DNA of 64,000 nucleotides from Nocardioides sp. YIM 152315 (lineage in GTDB: Bacteria > Actinomycetota > Actinomycetes > Propionibacteriales > Nocardioidaceae). The position numbers and the translations under genes are program-made. The stretch lies in NCBI RefSeq assembly GCF_029210375.1, contig NZ_JARGER010000034.1:1-64000 (forward strand). The letters are read 5' to 3'. Below the pieces are notes generated by a model that searched no databases, was not told the DNA's origin, and saw nothing but the letters and a program-made list of their open reading frames with translations. Positions 9,025 to 17,186 of the stretch are shown here, piece after piece (position 1 is the first letter of the stretch; the number at the start of each line of letters is the position of its first letter).

Positions 9025-9912
9025 TTACGAGTGTCGCCGCGCAACGGCGGTCTGGGGGAAGTCCGTGATAACGAGGTCGGCGTAGTTCGGATGGTCCGCA
9101 ACGAACCTATGAACGACCGGGCAGTAGTTGATGACGGTCATTCCCCGGGCTCGCACATCGTCGAGGACGCGGTGGATCAGTTCGGTCGCGACGCCTCGTC
9201 CCCGGAACTCCGGAAGCACCGAGACCGCCAGGAGCGCGACCCGGTGATCGTCCACGACGTTGTAGGGGACCCCGCCGACCACGGTGCCAGCGACGTTCGC
9301 TTCGTACGTCCCGGCCGTCTCGTCGTTGAGTACCTCGACGGCCAGCGGTGAGCTGGCTGAGCCGTCAGATCTGTCGGCCGTCGCAACCGCAAGGACGGAG
9401 CGGCCCAGATCTGCGCTGCGCTCCTGGTCTCCGGACGCCTCAAACCGCTTGAGGGCACAGCGTGCGATCGACGAGATCGGGTGCTCGCGGGCGTAGTCCG
9501 GCCGGGGTGCCTGAGGTCGCTGGTGCCCGGCCTCACCTCCGATGCGGCCACCGTACGGCCGTCCGTGGTCGGCGAACTCGTCCCGGACGAAGATGAGCTG
9601 CCAGGGTCCGGCCGTGAAGTGGGCGCCCGTTCGCAGGATCCCGTGTCGCCCGCTGCTGGTTGCGCCCTCGCCGAGCATCGTCAGGACGTACTCGTCGGCC
9701 GGGCCGTGCAGGATCCTCGCGTGCAGGGCATCGGTGGCCGTGAGCTGGAGGTCAGAGTCCGCTGCCGATCCGATGTGGATCAGGTCGCAGTTGATCTCGT
9801 GGACGTATCGTTCGTGCTCGCTCGTCGCCAGGATCCGCGGGTGCCCGGCGCCCCAAGCCGCGTGCGTGGTGGTCACGCTCTCGGACCGCGCGGTGACCTT
9901 CTCTTCAGCCAT
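9025..9912 (-). CDS. FHA domain fused to a GNAT acetyltransferase
   Basis: 295 residues with two modules. Residues 15-125 resemble a compact FHA phosphothreonine-binding domain with an unusual but recognisable tail ending YGGRIGGEAGHQRPQAPRP. In related actinobacteria this is a stand-alone protein of about 125 residues. Residues 190-290 form a small GNAT domain of the YjdJ type, with the acetyl-CoA loop FRGRGVATEL and the ending CPVVHRFVADHPNYADLV. GNAT enzymes move an acetyl group from acetyl-CoA to an amine; the substrate is unknown. The fusion suggests phospho-dependent recruitment of acetylation, which is inference. A frameshift-created fusion is unlikely because the frame is open throughout. 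Confidence 0.75.
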   Translation of the reverse strand: MAEEKVTARSESVTTTHAAWGAGHPRILATSEHERYVHEINCDLIHIGSAADSDLQLTATDALHARILHGPADEYVLTMLGEGATSSGRHGILRTGAHFTAGPWQLIFVRDEFADHGRPYGGRIGGEAGHQRPQAPRPDYAREHPISSIARCALKRFEASGDQERSADLGRSVLAVATADRSDGSASSPLAVEVLNDETAGTYEANVAGTVVGGVPYNVVDDHRVALLAVSVLPEFRGRGVATELIHRVLDDVRARGMTVINYCPVVHRFVADHPNYADLVITDFPQTAVARRHS

Positions 9913-9958
9913 GATCGACCAACTCCGTGTTCGACTCTCGATGAGGATGCCGGTGGCT

Positions 9959-10876
9959 CTACGGGCGCACGGCGATGACCGCCTTGCCCTCGCGGCGTTC
10001 GGTGGAGGTCAGGGTGGCGACGGCGTCATCGAGCGACGCGACCCTTCCGATGTTCGCCCGCAGACGCTCCTGCTGCACTCGCTGGACGATCTCGGTGAGC
10101 TGGACCCGGTCGGCCTCGACGACGAAGTCGATCGACAGGCCGTCTGCGGGACGGTGCTCGACCGGGCCCACGACCGAGACCAGCGTCCCGCCTGTCTTGA
10201 CCAGAGCGGCCGAAGCCTTCTGGACGTTGCCACCGATGACGTCGAAGACCAGGTCGACGTTGCCCACGTCCGCGAGTTCGTCGTTCCCGAGATCGACGAA
10301 CTCGTGGGCACCGAAGTCGAGCGCCTTCTCGCGGTCTGCGCCGCGGCCCGTTCCGATCACCCAGGCGCCGGCCTCACGCGCGAGTTGGGTCACCATCGTG
10401 CCGACCGCGCCTGCCGCGCCGTGAGCGAGCAACGCCTGGCCCGGCTGGAGGCGACCGTGCTGGAACAGGCCCTGCCACGCGGTGAGGCCCGAGATGGGCA
10501 GGGAGGCGCCGGTCGTGAAGTCGACGTCGCCGGGCAGCGCGGCGAGGTTGCGTGATTCGACGGCCACGTACTCAGCCAGGGTGCCGTCGCGGTGCCAGTC
10601 GGCGATGCCCAGCACCCGCTGGCCCACCGACAGCCCCGTCGTGCCATAGCCGAGTGCGGTCACGACACCGGCGACCTCATGCCCGAGGATGGACGGCGCC
10701 TTGTCGTGACCAGCGCGATCGGTCCAGGTCGAGGGCCACTCCACCTCGGTCGAGACGAAGCCGGCTGCGTGGACCTGGACGATGACGTCGTTGATCGCGG
10801 CTGTCGGCTCGGGCCGGTCTTGCAGCTCCATGCCGGCCGCCCCTGCGGACTGGTCGGTGACGACGATCGCCTTCAT
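9959..10876 (-). CDS. NADP-dependent quinone-oxidoreductase-like MDR enzyme
   Basis: 305 residues of the medium-chain dehydrogenase/reductase superfamily. The GroES-like N-terminal part contains ILGHEVAGVVTALG. The Rossmann part begins at LLAHGAAGAVGTMV, the dinucleotide-binding glycine motif of quinone oxidoreductases. The catalytic zinc cysteines and histidines of alcohol dehydrogenases are absent, which fits the zinc-free QOR branch acting on quinones or enals. It is a single gene on the minus strand downstream of the MFS gene, about 80 bases away, with a purine-rich ribosome site (AGGAGAAG) before the ATG. Its substrate cannot be told; quinone or electrophile detoxification is a common role. 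Confidence 0.85.
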   Translation of the reverse strand: MKAIVVTDQSAGAAGMELQDRPEPTAAINDVIVQVHAAGFVSTEVEWPSTWTDRAGHDKAPSILGHEVAGVVTALGYGTTGLSVGQRVLGIADWHRDGTLAEYVAVESRNLAALPGDVDFTTGASLPISGLTAWQGLFQHGRLQPGQALLAHGAAGAVGTMVTQLAREAGAWVIGTGRGADREKALDFGAHEFVDLGNDELADVGNVDLVFDVIGGNVQKASAALVKTGGTLVSVVGPVEHRPADGLSIDFVVEADRVQLTEIVQRVQQERLRANIGRVASLDDAVATLTSTERREGKAVIAVRP

Positions 10877-10952
10877 GTGCCTTCTCCTCTTCGCGACGGC
10901 CGGCCCTCGCAGGTCGACCTGAGTGTGTTCTCAGTGTGCGCCGAGCGAACCG

Positions 10953-12302
10953 TCATGCGATCTCTCGAACGTGGTGATGTGGCTGGTGTCGGACGTTGAG
11001 CCGGTCCGGCTCTCGTGGCGGGCGTGCGGCGACGAGGGTGATCAAGGTCGCCACCAGGGCCAGCAGGCCGTAGCCGGTTGCGATCTGCGGGAGGGCGACG
11101 GTGCCCGCCAGGTCGCCGGCGATGAGGGCGGAGACGGTTGCTCCGCCGTAGGAGAGCAGGTAGATCGCGCTGAACAGCGGCGCCCGCTGGGTCAGCATGC
11201 TTCGGTGGAGCAGGCCGCGAGTCGTGGAGCTGATCGCGATCCCCTGCCCGGCGCCAGCGAGCGCGGTGGCGGCGAGGAAGAGTGGCAGCTCACCCGAGGT
11301 GACGGCGGCAATCAAGCCGGTCATGCCGACCAGGAATGCGACCATGCCGAGACGTTGCGCGCGTACCGTTCCGAATCGGCCGCCGAGAGGGGCGCCGATG
11401 GCGCTGGAGGCCATGTAGGCGGCGAAGACCAGACCTGTGATGAGGGGACTGCGGGTGTGGAGGTCGCCCTCGACCAGCGCCGGCACGAACGCTTGGTAGA
11501 ACGACCCCGTCGCCCAGGTGGCCAGAAGAACGGCGGCGGCAGTCGGCAGCAGGTGACGCACGTGCGGGGGCGCTGAGACCTGCGGCCGCAAGGACCGCCA
11601 GGCTCCGGGGGTCCGCGGTGCGGTCTCGCGGCTGACAGCGATCAATGCGACCGCCGCGAGGAGGGCGACGATCTCGACCAGGAAGACGAGGTCCCTCGGC
11701 CAGGGCGCGAACTCGACCAGAGCGCCCGAGGTGGCGGCACCGACGGCGAGACCGAGCATCACCGTCTGGCTCGACGCGACCGATGCCAGCCACGCCGGCT
11801 CGGCCGGCGCGGCATCGACGATGTAGGCGGTGAGGCTGCTGCTGGCGAGTCCGGCACCGATGCCCATGAGCATCCGGCCGACGATCAGGATGCCGATGTG
11901 GTGCACCTGCAGCAGCACCAGGGCGCCCGCCGCCGGGAGGAGAAGGCTGGCGATCGCAACAGGCCTCCGGCCCACGTGGTGGGAGAGCCTGCCGAAGATC
12001 AGCAGGGTGCTCAGCGTGGCGCCCGAGTAAGCGACGACGGTCATCGAGATGTCACCGTTGCTGAATCCTTCCTCGGCTCGGTAGGTGTTGAACAACGGGA
12101 TCGTCGATCCCACCGTCGCGAAGACCACGACGAGCGAGATCACCGCTGGCACGAACGCCGAGCAGCACAGCGACCGCCGCGCCCGCTGCGCCGCCCTGGG
12201 GCCCGATGTCGTCGAGGTGCCCGCAGGGGCCGACGTTCGCTCGCCGGTCGCCACGTTGCCCGTGGCGCTGACCCGGCGGTTCCGGGCTGCGATCTTCGGC
12301 AT
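10953..12302 (-). CDS. MFS transporter (drug exporter type)
   Basis: 449 residues with about twelve hydrophobic segments, beginning near residue 40 after a polar N-terminal tail. A loop with the MFS motif A pattern (FGRLSHHVGRRPVAIAS) follows the second helix, and a related loop (LGGRFGTVRAQRLG) sits in the second half, as expected for duplicated six-helix halves. The family exports small molecules by proton antiport at the cytoplasmic membrane. The frame is open upstream to 12455, but the ATG at 12302 is preceded by GGAAGGAACCG, a good ribosome site, so that start is chosen. The substrate is unknown. Confidence 0.85.
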   Translation of the reverse strand: MPKIAARNRRVSATGNVATGERTSAPAGTSTTSGPRAAQRARRSLCCSAFVPAVISLVVVFATVGSTIPLFNTYRAEEGFSNGDISMTVVAYSGATLSTLLIFGRLSHHVGRRPVAIASLLLPAAGALVLLQVHHIGILIVGRMLMGIGAGLASSSLTAYIVDAAPAEPAWLASVASSQTVMLGLAVGAATSGALVEFAPWPRDLVFLVEIVALLAAVALIAVSRETAPRTPGAWRSLRPQVSAPPHVRHLLPTAAAVLLATWATGSFYQAFVPALVEGDLHTRSPLITGLVFAAYMASSAIGAPLGGRFGTVRAQRLGMVAFLVGMTGLIAAVTSGELPLFLAATALAGAGQGIAISSTTRGLLHRSMLTQRAPLFSAIYLLSYGGATVSALIAGDLAGTVALPQIATGYGLLALVATLITLVAARPPREPDRLNVRHQPHHHVREIA

Positions 12303-12451
12303 CGGTTCCTTCCATCCTTCCTCCCTCTCGTCCACGTCTGGGGCGTGAGCGGTCAGCGCGAGTGCGCTTCGGTTGGTGTCGCGCGACGGCGGGTACCTTT
12401 CGCGGCCGAGCCGACGGACATTGCGATCCTCGAGGAGGCGCCATCTCGTGG

Positions 12452-12826
12452 TCACGCGAGCGCGGCCCGCACGCCTTCGCGCAGCTGCGGAATGACCTCG
12501 GTCTCATACCAGGGGTTCCTCGCCAGCCATCGGAAGTTCAGCGGCGAGGGATGGACCAGCGGGATGGTGCCGGGAAGGAAGTCGGTATAGCGGCGAACAG
12601 TGGCGGTCAGCGGCTCTCGAGTCCCCAGGTAGTGCCTCTGGGCGAAGCTGCCGATGAGCAGGGTCAGCTGTAGGTGCGGCATCGCGGCGATGAGTCGTGG
12701 ATGCCATCGTCCGGCGAAGTCCGGCCGCGGCGGCAGATCGCCGTGGCGCCCCTTGCCGGGGTAGAAGAAGTCCATCGGCAGCAGCGCGAACCGCGACGGG
12801 TCGCGAAATGTGTCCGCGTCCACTCC
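12452..12826 (-). pseudogene. Uracil-DNA glycosylase family gene, 3' part (split by IS21)
   Basis: The C-terminal two-thirds of a uracil-DNA glycosylase-like protein, reading into the IS at its 5' side. Diagnostic segments are LPMDFFYPGKG, LLIGSFAQRHYLG and VHPSPLNFRWLARNPW; the last is the catalytic His loop of the family. Removing the IS and one copy of the CACTCC duplication joins this frame exactly to the 5' part at 15012-15223 (...VAWLGVDADTF...). The protein normally excises uracil or related damage from DNA. Interrupted as it is, this copy cannot make a full enzyme. Confidence 0.85.
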
Positions 12827-12879
12827 TGTCGGCAACGCTCGAAAGTGAGGCCGATCCGACGCGCGAAAACGAGGCCACC
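12827..12879. repeat. IS21 terminal inverted repeat (istB end)
   Basis: Begins TGTCGGCAACGC and contains GAAAGTGAGGCC and GAAAACGAGGCC spaced about two helical turns apart. It pairs with 14959-15011. These repeats are the expected IstA binding sites. Confidence 0.9.
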
Positions 12880-12891
12880 GGTTCGTGCTGG

Positions 12892-13686
12892 TTAGTCTGC
12901 CGTGTCTTGGGTCCTGATGCTTGGCAGGGTGTCGATCCCGCGGTTGCGCAGCCGGTAGCTGGCGCCCTTCAGGGTCAGGACGTCGGCGTGGTGGACGACG
13001 CGGTCGATCATCGCCGCGGCGACGGCTTGATCGCCGAAGACCCCACCCCAGCCGCTGAACGGCAGGTTGGACGTGAGGATCAGCGAGGCGTGCTCGTAGC
13101 GGCTGCTGACCAGCTGGAAGAACAGGTTCGCGGCGTCCTGCTCGAAGGGCAGGTAGCCGACCTCGTCGACGATGATCAGCCCGTAGCGCCGCAGCCTGGC
13201 CAGTTCTTGGGGCAGCCGTCCGGCGTGGTGGGCGTCGGTGAGCCGAGTGACCCACTCGGTCGCCGTCGCGAACAGGACCCGGTGGCCGTGGTGCGCGGCC
13301 GCGATCCCCAACCCTGTCGCCAGGTGGGTCTTGCCGGTGCCGGGCGGACCGAGCAGCACGACGTTGCGGGCCTCGGTGAGGAACCCGCCCGATGCCAGGG
13401 ACGCGATCTGCTGGCGGACCGCCGGCTGTGCGTCCCAGTCGAACTCCTCGAGCGTCTTGCGGGAACCGAATCCGGCTGCTCGTATCCGCAGCTGGGCGCC
13501 GGACGCGTTGCGGGCGGCGACCTCGCGGTCGAGGACCGCGGCGAGGTACTCCTCGTGGGTCCACCCGGCGTCGCGGGCGTGGTCGGCCAGGCGGCCGGCC
13601 GCTTCGGTGATCCGGGGCGCCTTCAACGCCGACGCCAGGTAGGCCAGCTGCTTCAGCGCCTCAGCCGCGTCCTTCTTCGTCGCCAT
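12892..13686 (-). CDS. istB: IS21 helper ATPase IstB
   Basis: 264 residues, the AAA+ regulator of IS21 transposition, which assembles on target DNA and stimulates the IstA transposase. Walker A GPPGTGKTH is at residues 113-121 and Walker B LIIVDEVGY near 170-177. The length is normal for the family (about 250-265). Its ATG shares one base with the istA stop (TGATG), the usual coupling in IS21 elements. It is intact. Confidence 0.96.
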   Translation of the reverse strand: MATKKDAAEALKQLAYLASALKAPRITEAAGRLADHARDAGWTHEEYLAAVLDREVAARNASGAQLRIRAAGFGSRKTLEEFDWDAQPAVRQQIASLASGGFLTEARNVVLLGPPGTGKTHLATGLGIAAAHHGHRVLFATATEWVTRLTDAHHAGRLPQELARLRRYGLIIVDEVGYLPFEQDAANLFFQLVSSRYEHASLILTSNLPFSGWGGVFGDQAVAAAMIDRVVHHADVLTLKGASYRLRNRGIDTLPSIRTQDTAD

Positions 13687-14942
13687 CAGGCCACCTCCTC
13701 ACCGTCGACCGGGCTGGTGCTCAGGCCGCCGTCGATGAGTCCGAACGCGCGGTCATAGTCGGCCAGATCCCTAGGGAGGTCCCGGCCGAGCTCATCGTCT
13801 GGATCTGCGGCTGGTCGGGGCAGCTGGAACTGCTCACGCAACACCTTCGCGGTGGCGACGTGGGCTGGGTCGGTGAGCGTCATGCCGCGTGCCCAGACCC
13901 GGTCGTGAGCGGCGACGAGGCGTCCTTCGTGACGCACCTCGACGCGGGTCAGGTCGGCGTGGACGTCGACGAACCTGCCGATGACGTTCGGGTCGACGGA
14001 GTAGTCGTTGCTGTCGACGCGGACGTAGTAGTCCCGTCCCAGCCGGACCCGATTGACCCATCCCACCGCCGGTGCGACCGGTGGCAGCGGCAGCATCGCC
14101 GCCCGGTCGGCGTCGAGCAGGTCGACCGGCCTGGCCTTGATCGTGCGCACCACCCTCGCGTTCGCCTTGCCCAGCCAGTCGCCGAACTGGGCGTCGAAGT
14201 CGGCCGGCGAAGCGAACGAGCGGCCAGGCATGAAGGAGGTCTCGAAGAACCCGTTCCTGCGTTCCACGACGCCCTTGGACTCGGGGTCGTAGGGCTTGAG
14301 CCGGACCAGCGTGGTGGCCAGGGTGCCGGTGAACGCACCGACGCCCTCGGCGTGCCGCTTGCCGCGACCGATGCCGGACTCGTTGTCCCAGATCAACCTG
14401 CGCGGAACACGTCCTAGCTGCTGCAGCAGCAGCCACATCGCCAGCAGCAGATCCTGGGTGTGCCGGGTCGGGATCATCTTCGCGACCATGAAGCGCGAGT
14501 GCGCCGCGGTGATCACCATGACCGGCAGCGAGGCCGTGCTGCCGTCTTCAAGTGGGACCTTCGTCGGCGGGAACCACAAGTCACACTGCGCCGCGTCCCC
14601 GGCCAGCCAGGTCAGCCGGTCCGAGGGGTCGACCGGCCGGTGTTCAGGCCGCAACCGCCGGACGTGCTCGCGAAACCAGGTGATCGAGCCCGTCCAGCCG
14701 ACCCGCTCGGCGATCACCGTCGCCGGCATGTCCGGCGTCGTTACCAGCAGCTGCCGCACCGCCGACTCGAACGGCGTGAACGACGTCGGCACCGCCGGCC
14801 GCTCGTACTTCGGCGGCCCATCGGACGCCACCGCCCGCGCGACAGTCGACCGCCCGATGCCCAAGTCCCGCGCGACCTGACGCTGCGGAACACCGTCCGC
14901 CACCAGCCGCCGGATCAGAGCCCAATCCTCCACAGAGATCAC
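13686..14942 (-). CDS. istA: IS21 transposase IstA
   Basis: 418 residues. The N-terminal 40 residues carry a helix-turn-helix (VPQRQVARDLGIGRSTV). The DDE catalytic core is visible as Asp 121 in QCDLWF, Asp 186 in IWDNES and Glu 227 in KGVVERRNGF. The C-terminal beta-barrel region (RDYYVRVDSNDYSVDPNVIG) is also typical. It cuts and joins the IS ends; together with IstB it makes a complete transposition module. The codons look like those of the neighbours and no frameshift is seen. Confidence 0.96.
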   Translation of the reverse strand: MISVEDWALIRRLVADGVPQRQVARDLGIGRSTVARAVASDGPPKYERPAVPTSFTPFESAVRQLLVTTPDMPATVIAERVGWTGSITWFREHVRRLRPEHRPVDPSDRLTWLAGDAAQCDLWFPPTKVPLEDGSTASLPVMVITAAHSRFMVAKMIPTRHTQDLLLAMWLLLQQLGRVPRRLIWDNESGIGRGKRHAEGVGAFTGTLATTLVRLKPYDPESKGVVERRNGFFETSFMPGRSFASPADFDAQFGDWLGKANARVVRTIKARPVDLLDADRAAMLPLPPVAPAVGWVNRVRLGRDYYVRVDSNDYSVDPNVIGRFVDVHADLTRVEVRHEGRLVAAHDRVWARGMTLTDPAHVATAKVLREQFQLPRPAADPDDELGRDLPRDLADYDRAFGLIDGGLSTSPVDGEEVA

Positions 14943-14958
14943 CCATCCAATCTGTCTG

Positions 14959-15011
14959 GGTGGCCTCGTTTTCGGCCGTCGCTATGGCCTCGTTTTCAAG
15001 CGTCGTCGACA
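14959..15011. repeat. IS21 terminal inverted repeat (istA end)
   Basis: Read inward on the minus strand it starts TGTCGACGACGC and holds two exact copies of GAAAACGAGGCC 24 bases apart, followed by ACC. It pairs with 12827-12879 and lies just upstream of istA, so it probably overlaps the istA promoter. Confidence 0.9.
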
Positions 15012-15223
15012 CACTCCTAGCCACGCGACGAGCCGGGTGCCGCTGGCGTCGTTCCACGGGACGCCGGACTCCTGGGCCTTCCGTCCCGGAGCCTGCCCGA
15101 CAACCAGGATGCGCGCCGATGCGTCGGCGGCGTAGATCGGCGATAGCCCGCTGCGGCCGCCCAGGCGTTGTCAGGATCGACGATGATCGCCTCACGAATC
15201 CGGTCGAGCTCGGACGACGTCAT
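15012..15223 (-). pseudogene. Uracil-DNA glycosylase family gene, 5' part (frameshifted)
   Basis: The N-terminal part of the gene interrupted by the IS21 element. From an ATG at 15223 it reads MTSSELDRIREAIIVDPDN, then shifts frame near 15140. In the other frame it continues IYAADASARILVVGQAPG and VPWNDASGTRLVAWLGV, the active-site GQAPG loop of the family. One missing base (a C in a CGCC run) would restore the frame. So the gene carries two lesions: the insertion, and a frameshift that is either real or a sequencing error. Confidence 0.8.
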
Positions 15224-15344
15224 GGAACTCCTCGAACCTAAGGTCCGTCTGTAGGCGGCGCGTCGAATCGGACGTTCGGTCTGGACAGTCCACCGATCGA
15301 GCGCTGACGGCACGCGTTGACAGTGCATGTTCGCCGTCCTACGT

Positions 15345-15360
15345 TGGACTAGCAAGTCCA
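15345..15360. promoter_or_regulatory. TGGAC-N6-GTCCA operator, site 1
   Basis: Perfect palindrome TGGACTAGCAAGTCCA (one further base pairs on each side), 68 bases upstream of the first molybdoenzyme gene. It matches six other sites in 21-27 kb and is the best candidate regulatory element for the 15.4-17.2 kb operon. Confidence 0.7.
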
Positions 15361-15428
15361 ATTGCTACTCGGTCTGTCCATGATCAGCAGTTGATGGCGC
15401 GCGCATCGCGAGGAAGGGAGGCGGAGCA

Positions 15429-16025
15429 GTGACGATCTCGCGGGGCTTCGTCGGGCACCACGACCCGAGGGCCGTCGACCTGCCGCCGGGCCAGCACCTG
15501 ACCCATGGCTTCCCGGTGTTGACGGCCGGGCCCACGCAGATGATCCCGACCCACGAGTGGAGCTTCACGCTGGCCTCCGAAGATGAAGTTCTTCGCACCT
15601 GGACCTGGGACGACAGGGCCGCGCTGCCGGCGGAGGAGATCTCGGTCGACATTCACTGCGTGACCCGCTGGACCAAGCTCGGCACGCGCTGGCGCGGCGT
15701 CTCAGTCGACACTCTCCTGGCCGGGGTCGGAAGCGGGCTCGGGTACGCAACGGTGCATTCCTACGGTGGGTACACGACCAACCTGGCGGTCGAGGACCTG
15801 ACTGGTGGCCGCGCATGGCTCGTCCACGAGTACGAGGGAGAACCGCTCGAGGCCGACCATGGCGGGCCGGCCCGGCTCTTGGTCCCACACCTGTACCTGT
15901 GGAAGTCCGCGAAGTGGGCGAACCGAATCACCTTGAGACGCCGCGACGAGCCCGGATTCTGGGAGACCTTCGGCTACCACAGCCATGGCGATCCCTGGCG
16001 TGAGGAGCGGCACGCAGGTGACTGA
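15429..16025 (+). CDS. Sulfite-oxidase-fold molybdopterin oxidoreductase, copy 1
   Basis: 198 residues of the SUOX/YedY fold, which binds one molybdopterin cofactor. The molybdenum-coordinating cysteine is Cys 77 in VDIHCVTRW. The conserved RWRGV, HSYGGYTTN and VPHLYLWKSAKW segments are all present. It has no Tat or other signal peptide, unlike MsrP/YedY, so a cytoplasmic location is likely. It starts at a GTG after GGAGGCGGAGCA. The next gene, a flavin reductase, overlaps its stop and should be the electron donor. Possible substrates are sulfite or S- or N-oxides such as methionine sulfoxide; the nearby msrAB genes favour the latter, but this is inference. Confidence 0.88.
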   Translation: MTISRGFVGHHDPRAVDLPPGQHLTHGFPVLTAGPTQMIPTHEWSFTLASEDEVLRTWTWDDRAALPAEEISVDIHCVTRWTKLGTRWRGVSVDTLLAGVGSGLGYATVHSYGGYTTNLAVEDLTGGRAWLVHEYEGEPLEADHGGPARLLVPHLYLWKSAKWANRITLRRRDEPGFWETFGYHSHGDPWREERHAGD

Positions 16026-16851
16026 CATGCGCTTGTCCGGTGCTGCAGTCGAGGACTCGCACGGAACCGCACCGACGTCTGGCAAGAGATGGCTGAAGGC
16101 CACCCTCATCGGCCTGCACTCACAGTCCCGGCACTCCCGAACCCTCGCGTTCCGGGTGCCCGGCTGGACCGGGCATGCGCCCGGCCAGCACGTCGACGTC
16201 CGGCTCACCGCGGCCGACGGGTACTCAGCCCAGCGGAGCTACTCGTTGGCCGAGCCGTCGACGACACCCGACCGGGTCGCGATCACCGTCGACCTCCTTC
16301 CACACGGTGAGGTGTCGCCCTACCTCGTCGAGACCATGGAGATCGGCGACGAGCTCGACGTTCGCGGACCGATCGGAGGATGGTTCACGTGGACCCCTGG
16401 TGATCCCGGGATCGGGCCAGGGCCCGTCCTGCTGGTGGCGGGTGGGTCAGGGGTGGTTCCCCTGATGACGATGCTGCTCGCCCGGAAGCGCGCCGAGGAT
16501 CGGACGCCGACGATGTTGGTCTACTCGCTGCGTGGACCGCGGGACCTCATGTACGGGCGAGAGTTGAGTGAGATGTCGGTCGGCAGGTCCGGGTCGCGGA
16601 CGGAATCAGACCCGGAGGTCCGCTTGGTGTACACGCGAGTGGTGCCCGAGACGCATCCGCGGCCGGCGTCCCATCTCCGGCGCGAGGACATCGCGCTCCC
16701 TTCTGCCTGGCCGGCGCACCTGGCTGCTCGCGTGTTCGTGTGCGGGTCCTCGTCCTTCGTTGAACACGCCACCGGACTGCTTCGCGCAGAGGGCTACCCC
16801 GACGACCGCATACGCACTGAACGATTCGGACCGACAGGAGCTGACCGATGA
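16018..16851 (+). CDS. FAD/NAD(P)-binding ferredoxin-reductase-type protein, copy 1
   Basis: 277 residues, a ferredoxin-NADP reductase-like flavoprotein without an iron-sulfur domain. The FAD site is QRSYSLAEPS, the phosphate-binding loop is LVETMEIGDELDVRGPIGGWF, and the NAD(P) site is LLVAGGSGVVPLMTM. The C-terminus RTERFGPTG is shared with copy 2. The GTG at 16018 lies 10 bases after GAGGAG and overlaps the molybdoenzyme stop; the ATG at 16027 is an alternative start. It presumably passes electrons from NAD(P)H to the SUOX-type partner. Its stop overlaps the next gene (ATGA). Confidence 0.87.
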   Translation: MTDMRLSGAAVEDSHGTAPTSGKRWLKATLIGLHSQSRHSRTLAFRVPGWTGHAPGQHVDVRLTAADGYSAQRSYSLAEPSTTPDRVAITVDLLPHGEVSPYLVETMEIGDELDVRGPIGGWFTWTPGDPGIGPGPVLLVAGGSGVVPLMTMLLARKRAEDRTPTMLVYSLRGPRDLMYGRELSEMSVGRSGSRTESDPEVRLVYTRVVPETHPRPASHLRREDIALPSAWPAHLAARVFVCGSSSFVEHATGLLRAEGYPDDRIRTERFGPTGADR

Positions 16852-17186
16852 ACACAGAACACGGACCCGAGTCTGCGCCCGGAGCCGCGTCGATGGCCGA
16901 TGATGCGCGCGGCTCGGCCCACGTCCTCGACGGCAACGTCGCCGCTGGTGACTTTGCGACTGTCTTCGCGCCCGATCCCACATCGGTTCGTGTCCATTGT
17001 GGAACTTGCGGGGCGACACAGGCCTTCGGGCAGTTGTCCGCGTACGTAGGCGGCCCGGGAACGGTGCTGCGTTGCCGGACGTGCCGAGCGATGACCGCCC
17101 GCATCGCTCACACAGCCACGGGCACCTGGCTTGACCTGTCGGGCTCCAGCTCGTGGCTCTTTCCCGTCACCACGCAGACCAGCTGA
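16848..17186 (+). CDS. DUF6510 zinc-ribbon-like protein, copy 1
   Basis: 112 residues. After a variable N-terminus, the stretch LDGNVAAGDFATVFAPD is followed by two CxxC pairs (CGTC and CRTC), a likely four-cysteine zinc ribbon, and the ending GTWLDLSGSSSW. This is the DUF6510 pattern as I recall it. It is coupled by ATGA to the flavin reductase, so it is the third member of the molybdoenzyme operon. Its function is unknown; a metal-binding or electron-transfer accessory role would fit the position. Confidence 0.75.
   Translation: MNTEHGPESAPGAASMADDARGSAHVLDGNVAAGDFATVFAPDPTSVRVHCGTCGATQAFGQLSAYVGGPGTVLRCRTCRAMTARIAHTATGTWLDLSGSSSWLFPVTTQTS

Larger units (their letters stand above)
12827..15011 (-). 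mobile_element. IS21-family insertion sequence with 6-bp target duplication
   Basis: A 2185-bp element with istA and istB on the minus strand. Both ends start TGTCG and are imperfect inverted repeats of about 53 bp (42 of 53 matching by my count). Each contains two copies of the block GAAAACGAGGCC or a close variant, the multiple terminal repeats typical of IS21. The flanking bases CACTCC occur at 12821-12826 and again at 15012-15017, a 6-bp target-site duplication. The uracil-DNA glycosylase frame is restored when the element is removed, so the boundaries are well fixed. Intact genes and matching ends suggest it may still be active. Confidence 0.95.
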
